The position numbers and the translations under genes were made by a program. Under the pieces are notes generated by a model, which searched no databases, was not told where the DNA came from, and saw nothing but the letters and a program-made list of their open reading frames with translations. Positions 24,295-35,318 of a DNA stretch of 64,000 bases are shown piece by piece (position 1 is the first letter of the stretch; each line of letters opens with the position of its first letter). Source of the DNA: Halichoerus grypus (taxonomy: Eukaryota > Chordata > Mammalia > Carnivora > Phocidae); contig NC_135720.1 in assembly GCF_964656455.1 (NCBI RefSeq), forward strand, positions 56,074,598 through 56,138,597, written 5' to 3'.

Positions 24295-24830
24295 ATTTAA
24301 CTCAATAAGCACTTACTCTGTGCAGAGCACTCTGCTGAAAATCAAATAGCTGATTGCATTCAAGCAATGACTTATAGTGATATAAATAATCAAGAGACTC
24401 ATTTACTTTTTGGGAAGCTGAGTTTAATAGACCAGTAAAATGGTTACCCACCCACCCTCTTAGGTGGACATGTGTTTAAAGAAAAACAAAAACAATAAAA
24501 ATTTGTTGTGACCTTTTAAAATTTTCATGATTTGATATAGGAATTTGTTTCTTTATTCGTATGATCATTTAGTTCTTCATAAAACATTCAACATGAATAC
24601 GTTAAGCATTTACTATTATCCATTAACTGGACTGAGCATTGAGTATCCAAGTTAAAGCCTATTCTCTAAATAGCTCATGACCTGGAAATAGACAGAAACA
24701 CAGAAAATGTCTATGAGAGTTATCCTCTTTCAGTTTTGGAGATAGGAATCACGAAGAGCTTTTTAGAAGAATGGGCATCTAAGTGAAGGCCTGATTAATG
24801 ATACATTTGACAGACTAAGCAAGGTACCTA
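24295..24830 (-). mobile_element. L2 LINE relics, antisense, probably two pieces
   Basis: AATAAGCACTTACTCTGTGC at 24305 and CATTCAACATGAATACGTT at about 24586 each resemble the reversed L2 3' end. AGAAGAATGGGCATCTAAGT near 24764 resembles the upstream L2 segment. They are strongly decayed. Confidence 0.45.
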
Positions 24831-25099
24831 TCATTTGCATTGCCGTCTTTTAAGAAGCTTGAATGTGAGCAATTATCCAGGCCTATCACTTCTGTCTAGC
24901 GACTGTTTGTGTATAGTTTGCCTGCTTATAACACATGATCCCATTATGTTGGACACAGTTGGTTAGACTAGAAATGGATAACTAAACCAAAATCGGCCTT
25001 CTATCAACTAGGAGGCAGCAGCCCATTGAGTGGCCTCATACAAGCTCTCCAAAGAGATAGTTTGCTGGATAAAGCCTTGCTAAACAATTATAATCTGTC

Positions 25100-26360
25100 T
25101 CTTGAGATGTGTCATTCATCCATTCACTCACTCATCTATACTTTCAACAAATAATTATCATATGTACTAATTACTGGCATATGGAGATGAATATGACAGA
25201 TACGGTCTCTGCCTTTTTGGAACATGCAATCATATCCTGTAACTCAGAGAAATAAGTGACAACTTGGGGAACGTACTATAGTGAATTTATTATAGAGTGT
25301 ATCCCTGGAGTACATAGGACTGGTGCTTTAATGCACTAATCTGGACTTAGGTGTCCATGGGGATGCTCAGGGCTGTATTGTAGTGGAAATAGCATCCAAT
25401 ACCAGGTTCAGAAGGAGGTAATCAGGTGATAGATCACACATTCTATTTCAAGAATCTTGCTTGGAAACAAGGGGTGGGGAAATTGTTCCTATAATTTGAG
25501 GAAAGAGTAGGTGGTTGCTGCTGAGGCACAGAATAAAAATAGGGTAGAGAGAAAGATAAATAATTTTGAAGTGGTAAGGAGTACTATTTAAAGAAGGGCT
25601 ATGAGTAGTAGTATGGACATTTATTTAGACATTATCCAGAGGATAATGGAGAGCAGTCAAGTATTTTAAGAGAGAGAGTGTGATGGAATTAGATTTTCAT
25701 TTTTAAAATGGTGTTTGGGCTATGGCTCCAGATATAAATTGAAGCATCAGACAAAATGTAGTAGTTTGGTGTAGTAGTCTGCCAGTATTTTAGGAAAAAG
25801 TATGGTGGCCTGAACCAGGGTAATTAGCATAAAAAATAAATTGATACAATGCTATTCAGGAGATAGAACCTGTGGTGATTGACTAGATGAGGGTTAAGGA
25901 TGAGAAAAAAAGCCAAAGATTATGACTGATTTTCAATTTGGAGCAATTTGGTAGATAGTAAGAATTACAGAAAATGTAATTCAAATGTTCAGCTTTGGGC
26001 TTACTGTATTTGGCATGTTTGAGGGCTGCTAAGTGAGGCTATCTGCAAGAAAGGTGGATGTAAAGCTAAGGAGCTGTGTTAGGGGATCAGGTCTCAGAAT
26101 TTCTCTTTGGGAGTCATCAGTAGATAATTAGTTGAAAGAATACATCTGAATAAGATCACTTAAAAAAAAGTCTCTGTGGAGTGAAAAGCAAGGCCAAATG
26201 CTGAAACTGAGGAGGAAAGTGGTCAGAGTCACATTTTTCTAGGACAGAAGAAAGTCTGGACAGTAAATAGGAGGGAATGTTAATTAGAAAAACATTGCTG
26301 CTAAGGCTAAAAACAATGAATTAGTGGCATTAATTTACATGGTTGTGTGATTTTCTGGAA
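25100..26360 (-). mobile_element. L2 LINE relic, antisense, including decayed ORF2
   Basis: On the plus strand the order is CATCCATTCACTCACTCATC, CATATGTACTAATTACTGGC, GAATATGACAGATACGGTCT, then GGTGTAGTAGTCTGCCAG near 25769, GTATGGTGGCCTGAACCAGG near 25800 and GGGAGTCATCAGTAGATAAT near 26109. This is the reverse of the L2 3' UTR and the 3' half of its reverse-transcriptase ORF. There are many indels and no usable frame, as expected for an element inactive since early mammals. Confidence 0.55.
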
Positions 26361-26960
26361 AGAACATATGTTTTGATTCCAGTTTTTGATGTTTCTGGCC
26401 TAAAATAACAGAAGGTAAAGGGATAAGGAAGTTGGATTTTGGAAAGAGCATTCCAGAGGGATGGGTTACACAACTCAAACTGTGTAGGTAAGGAGGGGAA
26501 ACAGTCAGGTTATTGGTAGATTGGTAAAAGTTATTGGTACAGGCTATTAGTAAAGGTTATTAGTAAAGACATTGGTAGATTATAGAAGTAAATGGAGTAA
26601 TGTCTTGAATATCAGGAGTTTGAAGAACAGATATGGTGATAAAACTGTGAAAAGTCCTATAATGGTAAGGGAATAGGATATTTTGATTTAATATTTCAGA
26701 GATAAAGCAGCCCTGGATTTTAACTAAATTTTCCTGTGGCACTATGATAGGTAGGTAGTCCAGATAGCTGGACATTAGGTTCTTTAGAGGTAAGGAGATC
26801 AAGGATGCAAGGAGGAATACAATGAGACTGGCTATTCCCATGGGCTTTGGAGTCATTCAGTATTATGCAGGTATGAGTGTAGAGAGAAGGACATGCCCTG
26901 GTCTGTCAATCTTCACTAAGGGTGAGACAAGGCAGTGTGGTACAGCTGAAAGGCAAGGGC
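26361..26960. other. Unassigned, possibly old repeat
   Basis: There is a locally repetitive run of GGTTATTGGTAG and GGTTATTAGTAAAG words at about 26508-26580. The opposite-strand open frame at 26560-26856 has no recognised domain. No family name could be given. Confidence 0.35.
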
Positions 26961-26964
26961 TTCT

Positions 26965-27182
26965 AAGGCTCTCTCTCTCTCTCTCTCTTTTTCTTTTAGA
27001 GAGCACACAAGTGGTTGGTGGGGTGGGCAGAGGGAGAGAGTGAGAGAGAGGAATCTTAAGCAGGCTTCACGCTCAGTGGGAGCCCAGCTTGGGGCTCGAT
27101 CCCATGACTGTGAGATGATGACCTGAGTCAAAACCAAGAGTCAGACGCTTAACCGATTGAGCCACCCAGGTGTCTCTCTCTC
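26965..27182 (-). mobile_element. SINEC-type SINE, antisense, diverged, with (CT)n at its tail end
   Basis: CTCTCTCT..TTTTTCTTTTAGAGAGCAC replaces the usual AAAGATTTTATTTATT tail. The body continues through TTAAGCAGGCTTCACGCTCA, GGGGCTCGATCCCATGACTG and CGATTGAGCCACCCAGGTGT. This GATCCCATGAC/AAACCAAGAGTCAGACGC body is an older SINE variant. Confidence 0.88.
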
Positions 27183-27393
27183 TTTTTTTTTTTAAAGATT
27201 CCATTTATTTATTTGACAGAGAGAGACACAGCGAGAGAGGGAATACAAGCAGGGGGAGTGGGAGAGCGAGAAGCAGGCTTCCCGCTGAGCAGGGAGCCCG
27301 ACGCGGGGCTCAATCCCAGGACTCCGGGATCATGACCTGAGCTGAAGGCAGACGCTTAACGGCTGAGCCACCCAGGCGCCCTCAGGTGTCTCT
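27183..27393 (-). mobile_element. SINEC SINE, antisense, inserted into the end of the previous SINE
   Basis: The sequence runs poly-T, AAAGATTCCATTTATTTATT, GACAGAGAGAGACACAGCGA, CATGACCTGAGCTGAAGGCA and GAGCCACCCAGGCGCCC. CAGGTGTCTCT occurs at 27167-27177, in the head of the older SINE, and again at 27383-27393. It therefore integrated into the older copy, or exactly at its edge. Confidence 0.92.
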
Positions 27394-30300
27394 TTTTAAT
27401 ATAAGAAGGTGGAGGGGTAATGGCGAGATATAGTGCTGGGGAAAAAAAAAGTGATGCTGATGCTAATCTCACCTCATAATCGTGAATTTAGTGAGCTGTA
27501 GAACTTTCTGTTCTGAGGCTATGGAGGAACTGGGATCAATTACGGCATGGCAGTGAACAAACACTTGGTGAAGACTGTGGGAACAAGGGAATTGTCATCA
27601 TGACATAGACGTGAAGAGGACCTAGTAGAACATTTGGAGAATAAAGGAGATAGTTTGTTCGGAGAAGAGGAAGAAGTGATTGGCATGTGTAATAATAATG
27701 AAAAGAGAACATCAGGATTATTTATCTCTTGATACTGACAATTAGAAGACTATAGGCGGGCAGCATGGTGTGTTATGCTGGTCAGAAGGTTGCCAAGAGA
27801 ATCAGTGTAGCTACTGCCAAGGAGAGTTAAGGGCTCTCAGTCTTTCTGGAGTTGCCTATGGCTTTGATTGAACAGCTTCTGATGGACTTCTTTCAGGTTG
27901 GGGAGGTAGCTGCATCTCTCTAACAAGGGTTATGTATAATTAAAATCTCTCATTAGAAGAGAGTGTAGAAGCCTAATCTGTGTGTGACCCACCGGGCAGA
28001 GCTCACGTTTTATTTGTGTGTGTCTGAGCATGATGATGTGATGCTGCCCTGGGATAGATGGAGAACACCCAGGTGTTAATCTTCTGGTGAGAGATTTTGG
28101 TGAAGTCTGAGGCTATGAGCTGCTTAACTGTTTTTGGTGGCCTCAGGCATATTTTTTTCTGATGCCCATAAAATGTAGAATCTGGGTAAAAACAATTTTT
28201 TTTTTTAATCTGGGTGTTCATGTAACTTTCCTTATGACACTTTCATAGGGATTTTAGCCATAAAGAATGAGTCAGTTTATTCAATCCCCATGCAATGCCT
28301 AGCCAGGTATTGGAGCCACTGGGTAAAATTTGGATGATAAATATTCTAACTAAGCCTATGTATTGACATGCAAGGGCACTAGAACATGTGAACAGTGTGT
28401 TAGAGGAAAAAAAAAAACCTAAATTTTCTGTGGGGTTCTTAGAAAACTCCTTATCTTTCTACTCTCATGACAATTACTGGATATTATTTAGGGTTTAATA
28501 TTCTTGTGTTTCTAGCCTTACTAGGATTCCAAGATGTTTTCTGCATCATGCAACAGACAGATAGTTTAAGTATTTTTACAAAATAATTGATTAACCAAGT
28601 ACTACCTCTCTAAAATACTAACTCTTCTCCTACAGTTTCTATCATATATGTTTCTTTAGGCCTTATGTCTTATACTTTTTAATGTGCTTTACTTAAAAAA
28701 AAAATCAATCGGGAACTACCTCTGATTAATTATGAATTTTGATTCCCTCAATGTGTCTATAAAGTTCAAATTCTGGCACACTTGCTCTGATGTCTCATAA
28801 TTGTCTACTACCTAGAAATAGGTTATACCTGCTAAGTGATCTGAACTGTATTTGAATTAATTATTTTAGAAGGCAGACAGAAAGATATACTGTTCTTCAA
28901 TCTGGGTTGTCTTTGGCCAAGAATTCACATCGTATCCTAACCAGAGGCCAGTTTTTGTTTTTGTCCTTTGTGGGAGGGAGGCAGAGCCAAATTTCTCTGA
29001 CTCTCTTGTCTTTATTGTTCAGGAAAAAAAAGCTATTACCATTCTTTTAAGTCCTGGAACCCCTGGACTGGAGTGGTGATTCATCCTTTTGTCTCTTGAC
29101 TTTGCTATGCTCTTTTGTATGGTTTTGTAAACATCCAGCTTTCAATAATCATGTATATTATACATATAAGATTATATATAAGATCTAAATAATATGTAAG
29201 AGCAGCTCTTCATGAAAATTTACTCAATTAAATGTAACATTTAATCCTCCCAAATTCTTTGTATGGTATTTATAAACTAAAGGATCTTTTATCAATTATT
29301 ATAAATGTTAATAAGAATCTATTCCATAAATAACTTGCTATTTCGAAAGAACAATGAATGCATTTTTCTTAAGAACACAGCAATTATGTTATAATTTTTA
29401 AAGTATTGTTTCAGCTACAAGGAAAAATATTTTTGGTTATAACCTTCCTTTGACTTAATAGAACGTAATATCCTTCTCAGTGTTAAGTTTTGGTATGATC
29501 CAATATTAAATAGTACATTTTGACTAAATGGGAATACAAGAGAAGATTGATCTTATCTGAAACAATTATTCAAGTAAAACAATGTCTAATTGTACTTTGG
29601 TTGTAGGTATCCATCTGTAGAACCCCTATTCAAAGTCAATTATAATATGCATATGTATATTTGCCTGATTTGTAATTAGATTACTAAAATAGCATGAAAT
29701 TAACCAAATATGTATTTTCTCAAACTCCAGTAAGAACTGTAATTTGAAGCCGTATTTTTTATTGTAAGAGCGTTAAAATATTTTAAGTGTGAAAATAGAA
29801 GCTTTACTAATATTATTTCTTTGTAATTCATTACAAAGATTTTTATAAACCATATTTGTGTTCAAGTGTACTTCATCTTTTTCCCTCCTTTTCCATCTTT
29901 CAGTGGTAATACTGTACTTCTGGTGCCTATCTCTGAGCTTTTTATTCATAGCAAGGCTGGGATTGCACCAAGATAAAGGACAAGCCTTCCATACTCAGTC
30001 TTAAAATACTCAAAATGATATAATTCCTATATATAAAATGTCTTGTATAAAAATATACTCTCAGAAATTATACCTGTGTCTAGAATGGTTACCACTTAAA
30101 TTCTTGGTTTTAAAAAACTTCTACTTGAAAAACATTGAAAAAAATCACATGTAATCCCACTATTTAATGAATATATAAATAGTGAAAAAAGGTCATCTCA
30201 GTCCTCACCCAGTCAGTCCCCGGCCCAACAACCACCCATACTATCAGAGTAAACACAGTTAAAAATTGGCAGTACATTGTAGACTAAAAACTTTTGTTGG

Positions 30301-30744
30301 AATCATTTACCTCCTGTGCATGGAAATAATAACTGGGGTCCAAAGAGCCCTGGAACTAACAGTTGCTAGAATCATACTGTTATGTTTATAGTCTACAGAT
30401 GAGTAGCTTAGGCAAGAGTAAGGCACTTGAATACTTCAAAAAGCCTATAATATGTAGATAAGTGAAATAAGTAGATGGAGCACAGAGTTGAGAGTCTTAT
30501 CAGTTTGTTCTCTCTGCCTGTGGTGTTTATTTCCATCTTTCCCTTTTTCCTTGATTATTTAGCTCCTATCTATTCACCCTACTACATACAACCCCTTTGG
30601 TGTGGCATGCTCATTCATTGCTGCTCTGTCAGTTCCTTTCTCTTTTCAAGATATAATCTTTTCTAATTGGACATCTCCCCAGCGTGTACTGGACAGAATG
30701 CCTGCCACTATTTCAGGCCATGCTCTTTATCTAGCAGTTCCCAC
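27394..30744. other. Unassigned non-coding sequence
   Basis: No gene or confidently named repeat was seen. There is a T run at 28197-28206, an A run at about 28410-28420, and AT-rich stretches from 29150 to 30200. Open frames are short and featureless. Confidence 0.4.
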
Positions 30745-31136
30745 TGTTGGTTTGTAAACTGGCCTCATACACAGGGGGCAAGGAGAGACCAAAGAAGGAA
30801 GACCACTCCAGATTGGTAGATGGCATATTTAATAAGCAAGGAAACTTATATACCAGACTTGTCTTAGGGACCTGAAAGATGAGTAGATTTCTGCATTTGC
30901 CCCCAAATCTTAAAAGTTTATTTAGATACCTCAACTGGGTTCAGTCTTGTATACCATCTAGGTAGTCTCAACACCACATTTCTGTCTTGAAGCTGTATCC
31001 TTGGGGCAGCTTCTCAGAGTAGGGAAGGTAAGCAGAATGTACCTTCAAACAAGAGAAGGGATGAGGAGCCTCCAATTCCTGGATCCCCCTTACAGGTCAA
31101 CCAGTGGTTACATCTTCTCGATGACCTCACTCAACA
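30745..31136 (-). repeat. 3' LTR of the endogenous retrovirus
   Basis: It aligns along its whole length with 34927-35318. Shared blocks include CACTCCAGATTG, TTTAATAAGCAAGG, AAATCTTAAAAGTTTAT and TGGGTTCAGTC. On the minus strand it is the downstream LTR because pol lies upstream of it. Confidence 0.9.
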
Positions 31137-31154
31137 TTCCATCTCTTGTGAGAA

Positions 31155-31252
31155 TCTCTTATAATCTCACTTGCTCCCTTCTTTCACCATGTGCCCTGGG
31201 AGGTCTCTTATAATCTCACTTGCTCCCTTCCTTCACCATGTGCCCTAGGAGG
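31155..31252. repeat. 49-bp tandem duplication just inside the 3' LTR
   Basis: The unit TCTCTTATAATCTCACTTGC and the following 29 bases (to CCCTGGGAGG) occur at 31155-31203 and again at 31204-31252, with only about two differences. It is much better preserved than the LTR pair, so the duplication happened after insertion. Confidence 0.95.
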
Positions 31253-31599
31253 TCAGCAGGGGGTTTCATAAGCATGGAGGGGGCTCATTTGGTGGCCATC
31301 TGGCTGCATTACAGGTGGATGCCACAGCAACAATATAGGCACATGCAACAGAAAACACAGGTTAAGACAATAATAATTCCCCAAATCAGTGACACCCTTT
31401 TTCTACCTTTACCACAATCCCCATGCTCTGAACCATTGAATCATTAAAGGCCCCTTGGCTGAGGATCAGATCACCCAGGGTATTCACTTGTGTCCTCAGG
31501 CAGTTTAATAAAGATGATACATTAAAGCAGACTCATCAAGTATGAACACACAACATCCTATTTGGATAACAGCACAGATGCCTCCTTGTGAGACAGTAA

Positions 31600-31760
31600 T
31601 AATGTCTAAGGTCATTCTATTTTGGAGGACATTTCAGTGTCCAGTAAGGACAGGCTTCGTTGGCTATCATTCAAGACTTGCTTGGTGAATTTAGTAAGGG
31701 CTGTAAAGTCCTCCAGGCCAATGGAGGGAACAGAGATGGCAGCCAAATGATCATACCAGT
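31600..31760 (-). pseudogene. env: Retroviral env transmembrane-subunit fragment
   Basis: A minus-strand frame of about 35 codons between 31616 and 31720 has the leucine-rich heptad pattern typical of the transmembrane subunit of retroviral envelope proteins, ending in stop codons. It lies between integrase and the 3' LTR, where env belongs. The surface subunit, cleavage site, fusion peptide and membrane anchor are not recognisable. In intact viruses this protein mediates fusion with the host membrane. Here only a short broken remnant remains. Assignment rests on pattern and position, so it is tentative. Confidence 0.45.
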
Positions 31761-32050
31761 GAAAAACAGAACATGCTCACCTGGACTTGAGGTGAGAAAG
31801 GTTGGCAGCTTTAGGAACTTGACCTCGTTGTACATACTATACATGTTGGCTGGGAGGGAGAGCATTGTCAGGCATAAGAAGAAGCGGGTGGGATAAGCCA
31901 GATCAGAACCCCTTCTTTCTCCCCTCTTTTAATGATATGTGTTCCATTCTAGGTGTGATGTGTTTCAATGGGTGCAGCTTGCAGCAGAACAATGGGATCC
32001 CAGTAGAGATTGAGTAGTTACCCCTTACCCAGGGATATAGAGCAACTCAC

Positions 32051-32600
32051 TCATCCCAGGGGGATGACGCATTGCAACTTCCACTGGATAACTCCTTTCC
32101 CAGGTGTGATGGGGCTTGGTATTCTCAGCTGTATAGCCCATTGATCCACAATGAGAGTCTGGGAAATGGCTGTTTCCAGGGACTTCCATACCTTTATAAT
32201 ATCAGGTGCCTCGGCAGGGGTTCCCAGTCTGGGATATGGGGCAACAGGCCCTAGTGGTTGATCACCGAAGTGTACTAAGGCCTGGGAAAGTACTCTAGTC
32301 CTAGCCAAGGTTAGTAATTTAATCTGCTGCTTTAATATCTCATTCTTCCTCTCTACCAACCCTGCAAGCCTGTAGGTTTTAGAGGAGATGAAGCCTCCAT
32401 TCAATGTCATGTTCTTTTGCCCAGTCTTGCATATCATGATCTTTGAAACATGACCCCAGTCACTGTCTATTTGATGAGGGTATTCACACATGGTACTCAG
32501 CTTGTCTAATCCCCTAATACTGGCAGCCTGGTTTGTGTGGCAAAAAGGGGAAGCTTGGGTTAGGCCAGATGCAGTGTCCATACAAACCAGGGCATATTTA
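32051..32600 (-). pseudogene. pol: Retroviral integrase remnant (pol)
   Basis: A 176-codon minus-strand frame contains the integrase catalytic-core landmarks in order. An HQIDSDWG segment lies near 32453-32475 and includes one acidic residue of the DDE triad. GLVERKNEILKQQIKLLT near 32310-32366 includes the glutamate. A conserved DQPLGPVAPYPRLG-like segment follows. The first aspartate region lies outside this frame and is not clearly visible, and there are stops upstream. Integrase joins viral DNA to host DNA. This copy is only part of the domain and has no start codon of its own. Confidence 0.85.
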
Positions 32601-32799
32601 CAACCCTAACCCAGAGGGAAGGAGCCAATTTGCCAATTCCTTATCAGTTGGGAACTCTTGTGGATTGCCTCTTGTTGGATGTTATTACTGCATCTACCAA
32701 GTCAGTGTATTTCAAGGGCAGTCTGGCTAGTTAGCAATATGTGATGCCACCCAACTATTGCAGTAGTCACTCTTTCTATGCATTGAATCTGCTGTATTT

Positions 32800-33150
32800 G
32801 CTAAAGGGTCACTTGTTAGGCCTTATACCCAAGCTGGGCATAAGCTTCTTAATCATTAGGGAGGTCAGCGCCTTATGAGCCATAATGTGAGTGACAGTGA
32901 GGATTGCCTCAGGCTCTTTTACAGGTGAACCCAAATGTCTCTCCACACATCCTGACCCCACAAGGGCACACTCACGAATCATCAACTCCTTGGCTTCCCA
33001 TTGTCCAAGACATAGGGTTCATCTCTTTAGAACAGCCCAGCTGTCGGTACAAAGGATTATAGGCCAGGGCTCCTGAGTGATCACCAAACCTCACTGAGTT
33101 TAGCCCGTTGGCTGCTTCAGTTCATTTCTTCCTGAGAGGCACCACCTAGA
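32800..33150 (-). pseudogene. pol: Retroviral RNase H remnant (pol)
   Basis: In the minus-strand frame over 33031-33048 the residues TDSWAV appear. Further on the same strand come WEAKELMI and, near 32880, THIMAHKAL. These match the order of the RNase H domain, which degrades RNA in RNA:DNA hybrids during reverse transcription and lies between RT and integrase, as here. Stops interrupt the frame. Confidence 0.65.
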
Positions 33151-33369
33151 GAAGCACTGGTACACTGCTAGGAGCTGCTCTGTGGGGGGTAGATTGGGTT
33201 TCTACCCCATTCCAGAGCTGGGACCAGAATTCCAGGGAGCATTCTCCCCTTCTGTTGTCTCTGCCACAGTGCTTGACTCATACCTTCCAGAGTCATGGAC
33301 ACATCTAATTTAAATGACTACTTGGGAGATGCCCAGAGCTTTAATCTTCTTTGCTAGTGTTTGTCTTTC

Positions 33370-33900
33370 TCAAAGGTAGCTTGCTGCTCTGATCCCCAGT
33401 CCCACACATGCCCTTTCTTTACTGGGCAATAAAGGGCAGAGGCACCGTGCCAGGTGGGAAATAAAATCCTCTAAAAGCCCCAAAATTCCTACAAAGGCTT
33501 GCATCTCCTTTACATTCTTAGGGTTTGGATAGGCCTGCATCTTATCAAACATAGCTTCTGGGACAACATATATCTTAGCCAACCAACTGACTCCCAAAAC
33601 CTTGCGGTGCCTGGGCCTTGACTTTTCAGTGGGTTCCCCACCCATCTTTTTCCTTGCAGATGTTCCAGCCTGCAGATATCCTGCAGTAGAGGCAGGTCTT
33701 TACGTGTTAAGGTTATGTCATCAATGCAATGGGTCCATTTTACTGATGTGGGGAAAGAGAACAGGGACAGATCTCAGGCTACCATCTCATGGTAGGAATG
33801 TGCCAGTAGCCTTGGAGAAGCACTTGAAAGGATCATTATTGTCCCTCCCACGTGAAGGCAAATTGATCTTGGTTATCAGTAAACTGTACTTGTCAAAGTC
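33370..33900 (-). pseudogene. pol: Retroviral reverse transcriptase remnant (pol)
   Basis: On the minus strand, GAT GAC codons at 33717-33722 sit in a C-I-D-D-I context. This is the position of the YxDD polymerase active site, with the tyrosine replaced. Downstream, the frame at 33645-33370 carries the connection segment with VPEAMFDKMQAYPNPKNVKE followed by an AFVGILG motif, typical of the RT thumb. The two parts are in different frames or separated by stops, so this is a pseudogene. The fingers and palm N-terminus are not recognisable. Confidence 0.8.
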
Positions 33901-34306
33901 TTTTCCATGAATCTCTTGAAGATAAAGGACTTTTGTAGGAATACTTTTTGCCAAAGCAAAACAATAACTGAGCCAAATAATAACTGCCTGCTAATGACAA
34001 AGGACTTTAAAATGGCCATGGTTAAAATCTGATGAGAGTTTATTATAATGCAGTTGACAAGGGAATTTGGTGATTTCTGTGACATTTTAAAATTATGACT
34101 GGTTTATAATTACATAATGATAAAGTATTATCATTATGCCAGGACATATCAGACTTTTAGGAATTTCATACAAATGCACCCTAAGAAAGTTTAGCGTCAC
34201 TTTTTATTTGACACTGCTTCCCATGGAATTTAACATATACAAAAGTTAGAGTTGTAAGAGACTTAGCTCTTATAATAAAGACTGTTTTCTTAGGTAGTCA
34301 AAGATC
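33901..34306. other. Unassigned AT-rich segment inside the retrovirus
   Basis: Base composition changes from retrovirus-like to AT-rich at about 33900. The segment has no recognised retroviral coding sequence. It may be a later insertion that replaced the gag-pro region, or gag-pro sequence decayed beyond recognition. Confidence 0.4.
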
Positions 34307-34385
34307 TTTTTTTTAAAGATTTTATTTTTTGAGAGAGAGAGAGCGAAAACACAAGTAGGGGGAGGGGCAGAGGGAGAAGCAGATA
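34307..34385 (-). mobile_element. SINEC tail-end fragment, antisense
   Basis: TTTTTTTTAAAGATTTTATT, an AG-rich run and GGCAGAGGGAGAAGCAGAT are the tail half of a SINE. The tRNA-like head is missing. Confidence 0.85.
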
Positions 34386-34418
34386 GTGGACAACTGCATG
34401 CCTTTCTCTAAGTTTAGC

Positions 34419-34620
34419 TCTTCTTCCAACCTTTTTTCTTTTTTAAGAGGGCGGCAGAGAGGGGCAGAGCTAGAGGGCAAGCAAGAGAATCTTAAGCAGG
34501 CTCCATGTTCAGCCTAATGCGGGATTCGATCCCACAACCCTGAGATCATGATCTGAGCTGAAATCGAGTTGGACACTTAACCGACTGAGCCACGCAGGCT
34601 CCCCTCTTTTTCCAACTTTC
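34419..34620 (-). mobile_element. SINEC-type SINE, antisense, with imperfect TSD
   Basis: The body is about 34436-34601, from TTTTCTTTTTTAAGAGGG through TTCGATCCCACAACCCTGAG to GACTGAGCCACGCAGGCTCC. The flanks CTCTTCTTCCAACCTTTT and CTCTTTTTCCAACTTTC look like a mutated TSD. Confidence 0.88.
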
Positions 34621-34899
34621 TGAGTCCAGCTTCAGCCTCTAATTGGGCATCAATGTCTGGTAGACTGCCCACAGCAGGAGCCAGCCCACTGTAGCAACCA
34701 TTCCTTTCCTTTCTTTGTCCCAGTGCACTGTGCACAGTTCCTCAAACAAGCGCATGAAAACAGCCAGCATTTTCCAAGTGTCCACATACTGACATGCAGT
34801 CCACTAGCATCTAATATAAGGGCCACCCACCTCTCCACATAGATGTTGATGGCTAACTTGAGATTTACCCTGTGGATGTTTTGTTCCCAAGGCCCATTT

Positions 34900-34926
34900 C
34901 TTTGGTCTCCTGCCTGACTCACCAAT
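34900..34926 (-). other. Expected primer-binding-site region of the retrovirus
   Basis: Directly after the 5' LTR on the minus strand the sequence reads ATTGGTGAGTCAGGCAGGAG. A primer site should begin TGG within one to three bases of the LTR, and this does. The matching tRNA was not identified. Confidence 0.45.
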
Positions 34927-35318
34927 TGTTGGTTTGCATACTGGTCCTGTACAGAAGGCAAGGGGACACCAAAGAAAGAGAGCACTCCAGATTGATAGGG
35001 GGCAGGTTTAATAAGCAAGGGCACTTACTTTGAGGCGTGTTTTGGGCAGCTGTAAAGTGAGTAGATATCTGTACGCCCCTGTCAAATCTTAAAAGTTTAT
35101 ACAAAGGCCTTAATTGGGTTCAGTCACATATATTGCCCAGATGGTCTTAATACCTCATTTCTATCTCAAGGCTATGTCTTTCGGGTGGCTTCTGAGAACA
35201 GAGAAAGCAAGTGGAGTACATATTACAAGGATAAGGCAGAGGGTGTGAAGGCTCCAATTGCTTAGGTTCAACTCAAGGGCCAACCACTGATCATATCATC
35301 TTGATTACTTTCTCAACA
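34927..35318 (-). repeat. 5' LTR of the endogenous retrovirus
   Basis: It is the same length as the 3' LTR, with TG...CA ends. It is upstream on the minus strand. Minus-strand frames that cross its inner edge (34650-35104) are artefacts of repeat sequence. Confidence 0.9.

Larger units (their letters stand above)
30745..35318 (-). mobile_element. Degenerate endogenous retrovirus, antisense, two LTRs with pol and env relics
   Basis: Two similar 392-bp LTRs (30745-31136 and 34927-35318) flank about 3.8 kb. Both start TGTTGG and end CAACA on the plus strand, so they have the TG...CA ends of retroviral LTRs. On the minus strand the order is 5' LTR, reverse transcriptase, RNase H, integrase, a piece of the envelope transmembrane subunit, 3' LTR. 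Gag, protease, the N-terminal part of RT and most of env are not recognisable. The LTR flanks CCCAC (before 30745) and TCCAC (after 35318) could be a 5-bp TSD with one change. The LTR pair differs at very roughly one base in five over the first 100 bases, so the insertion is old. It carries stops, frameshifts and SINE insertions and cannot be functional. The family is not certain. A class III/ERVL-like or related class is possible. Confidence 0.88.

Noticed and set aside
32051..32581. 176-residue minus-strand frame, the longest in the window
   Set aside because: As a host gene it is rejected: it is retroviral integrase sequence with flanking LTRs. It is annotated as a pol remnant.
34650..35104. 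Minus-strand frames of 124 and 61 residues
   Set aside because: They cross the LTR edge and carry no retroviral or host domain. They are chance frames in repeat DNA.
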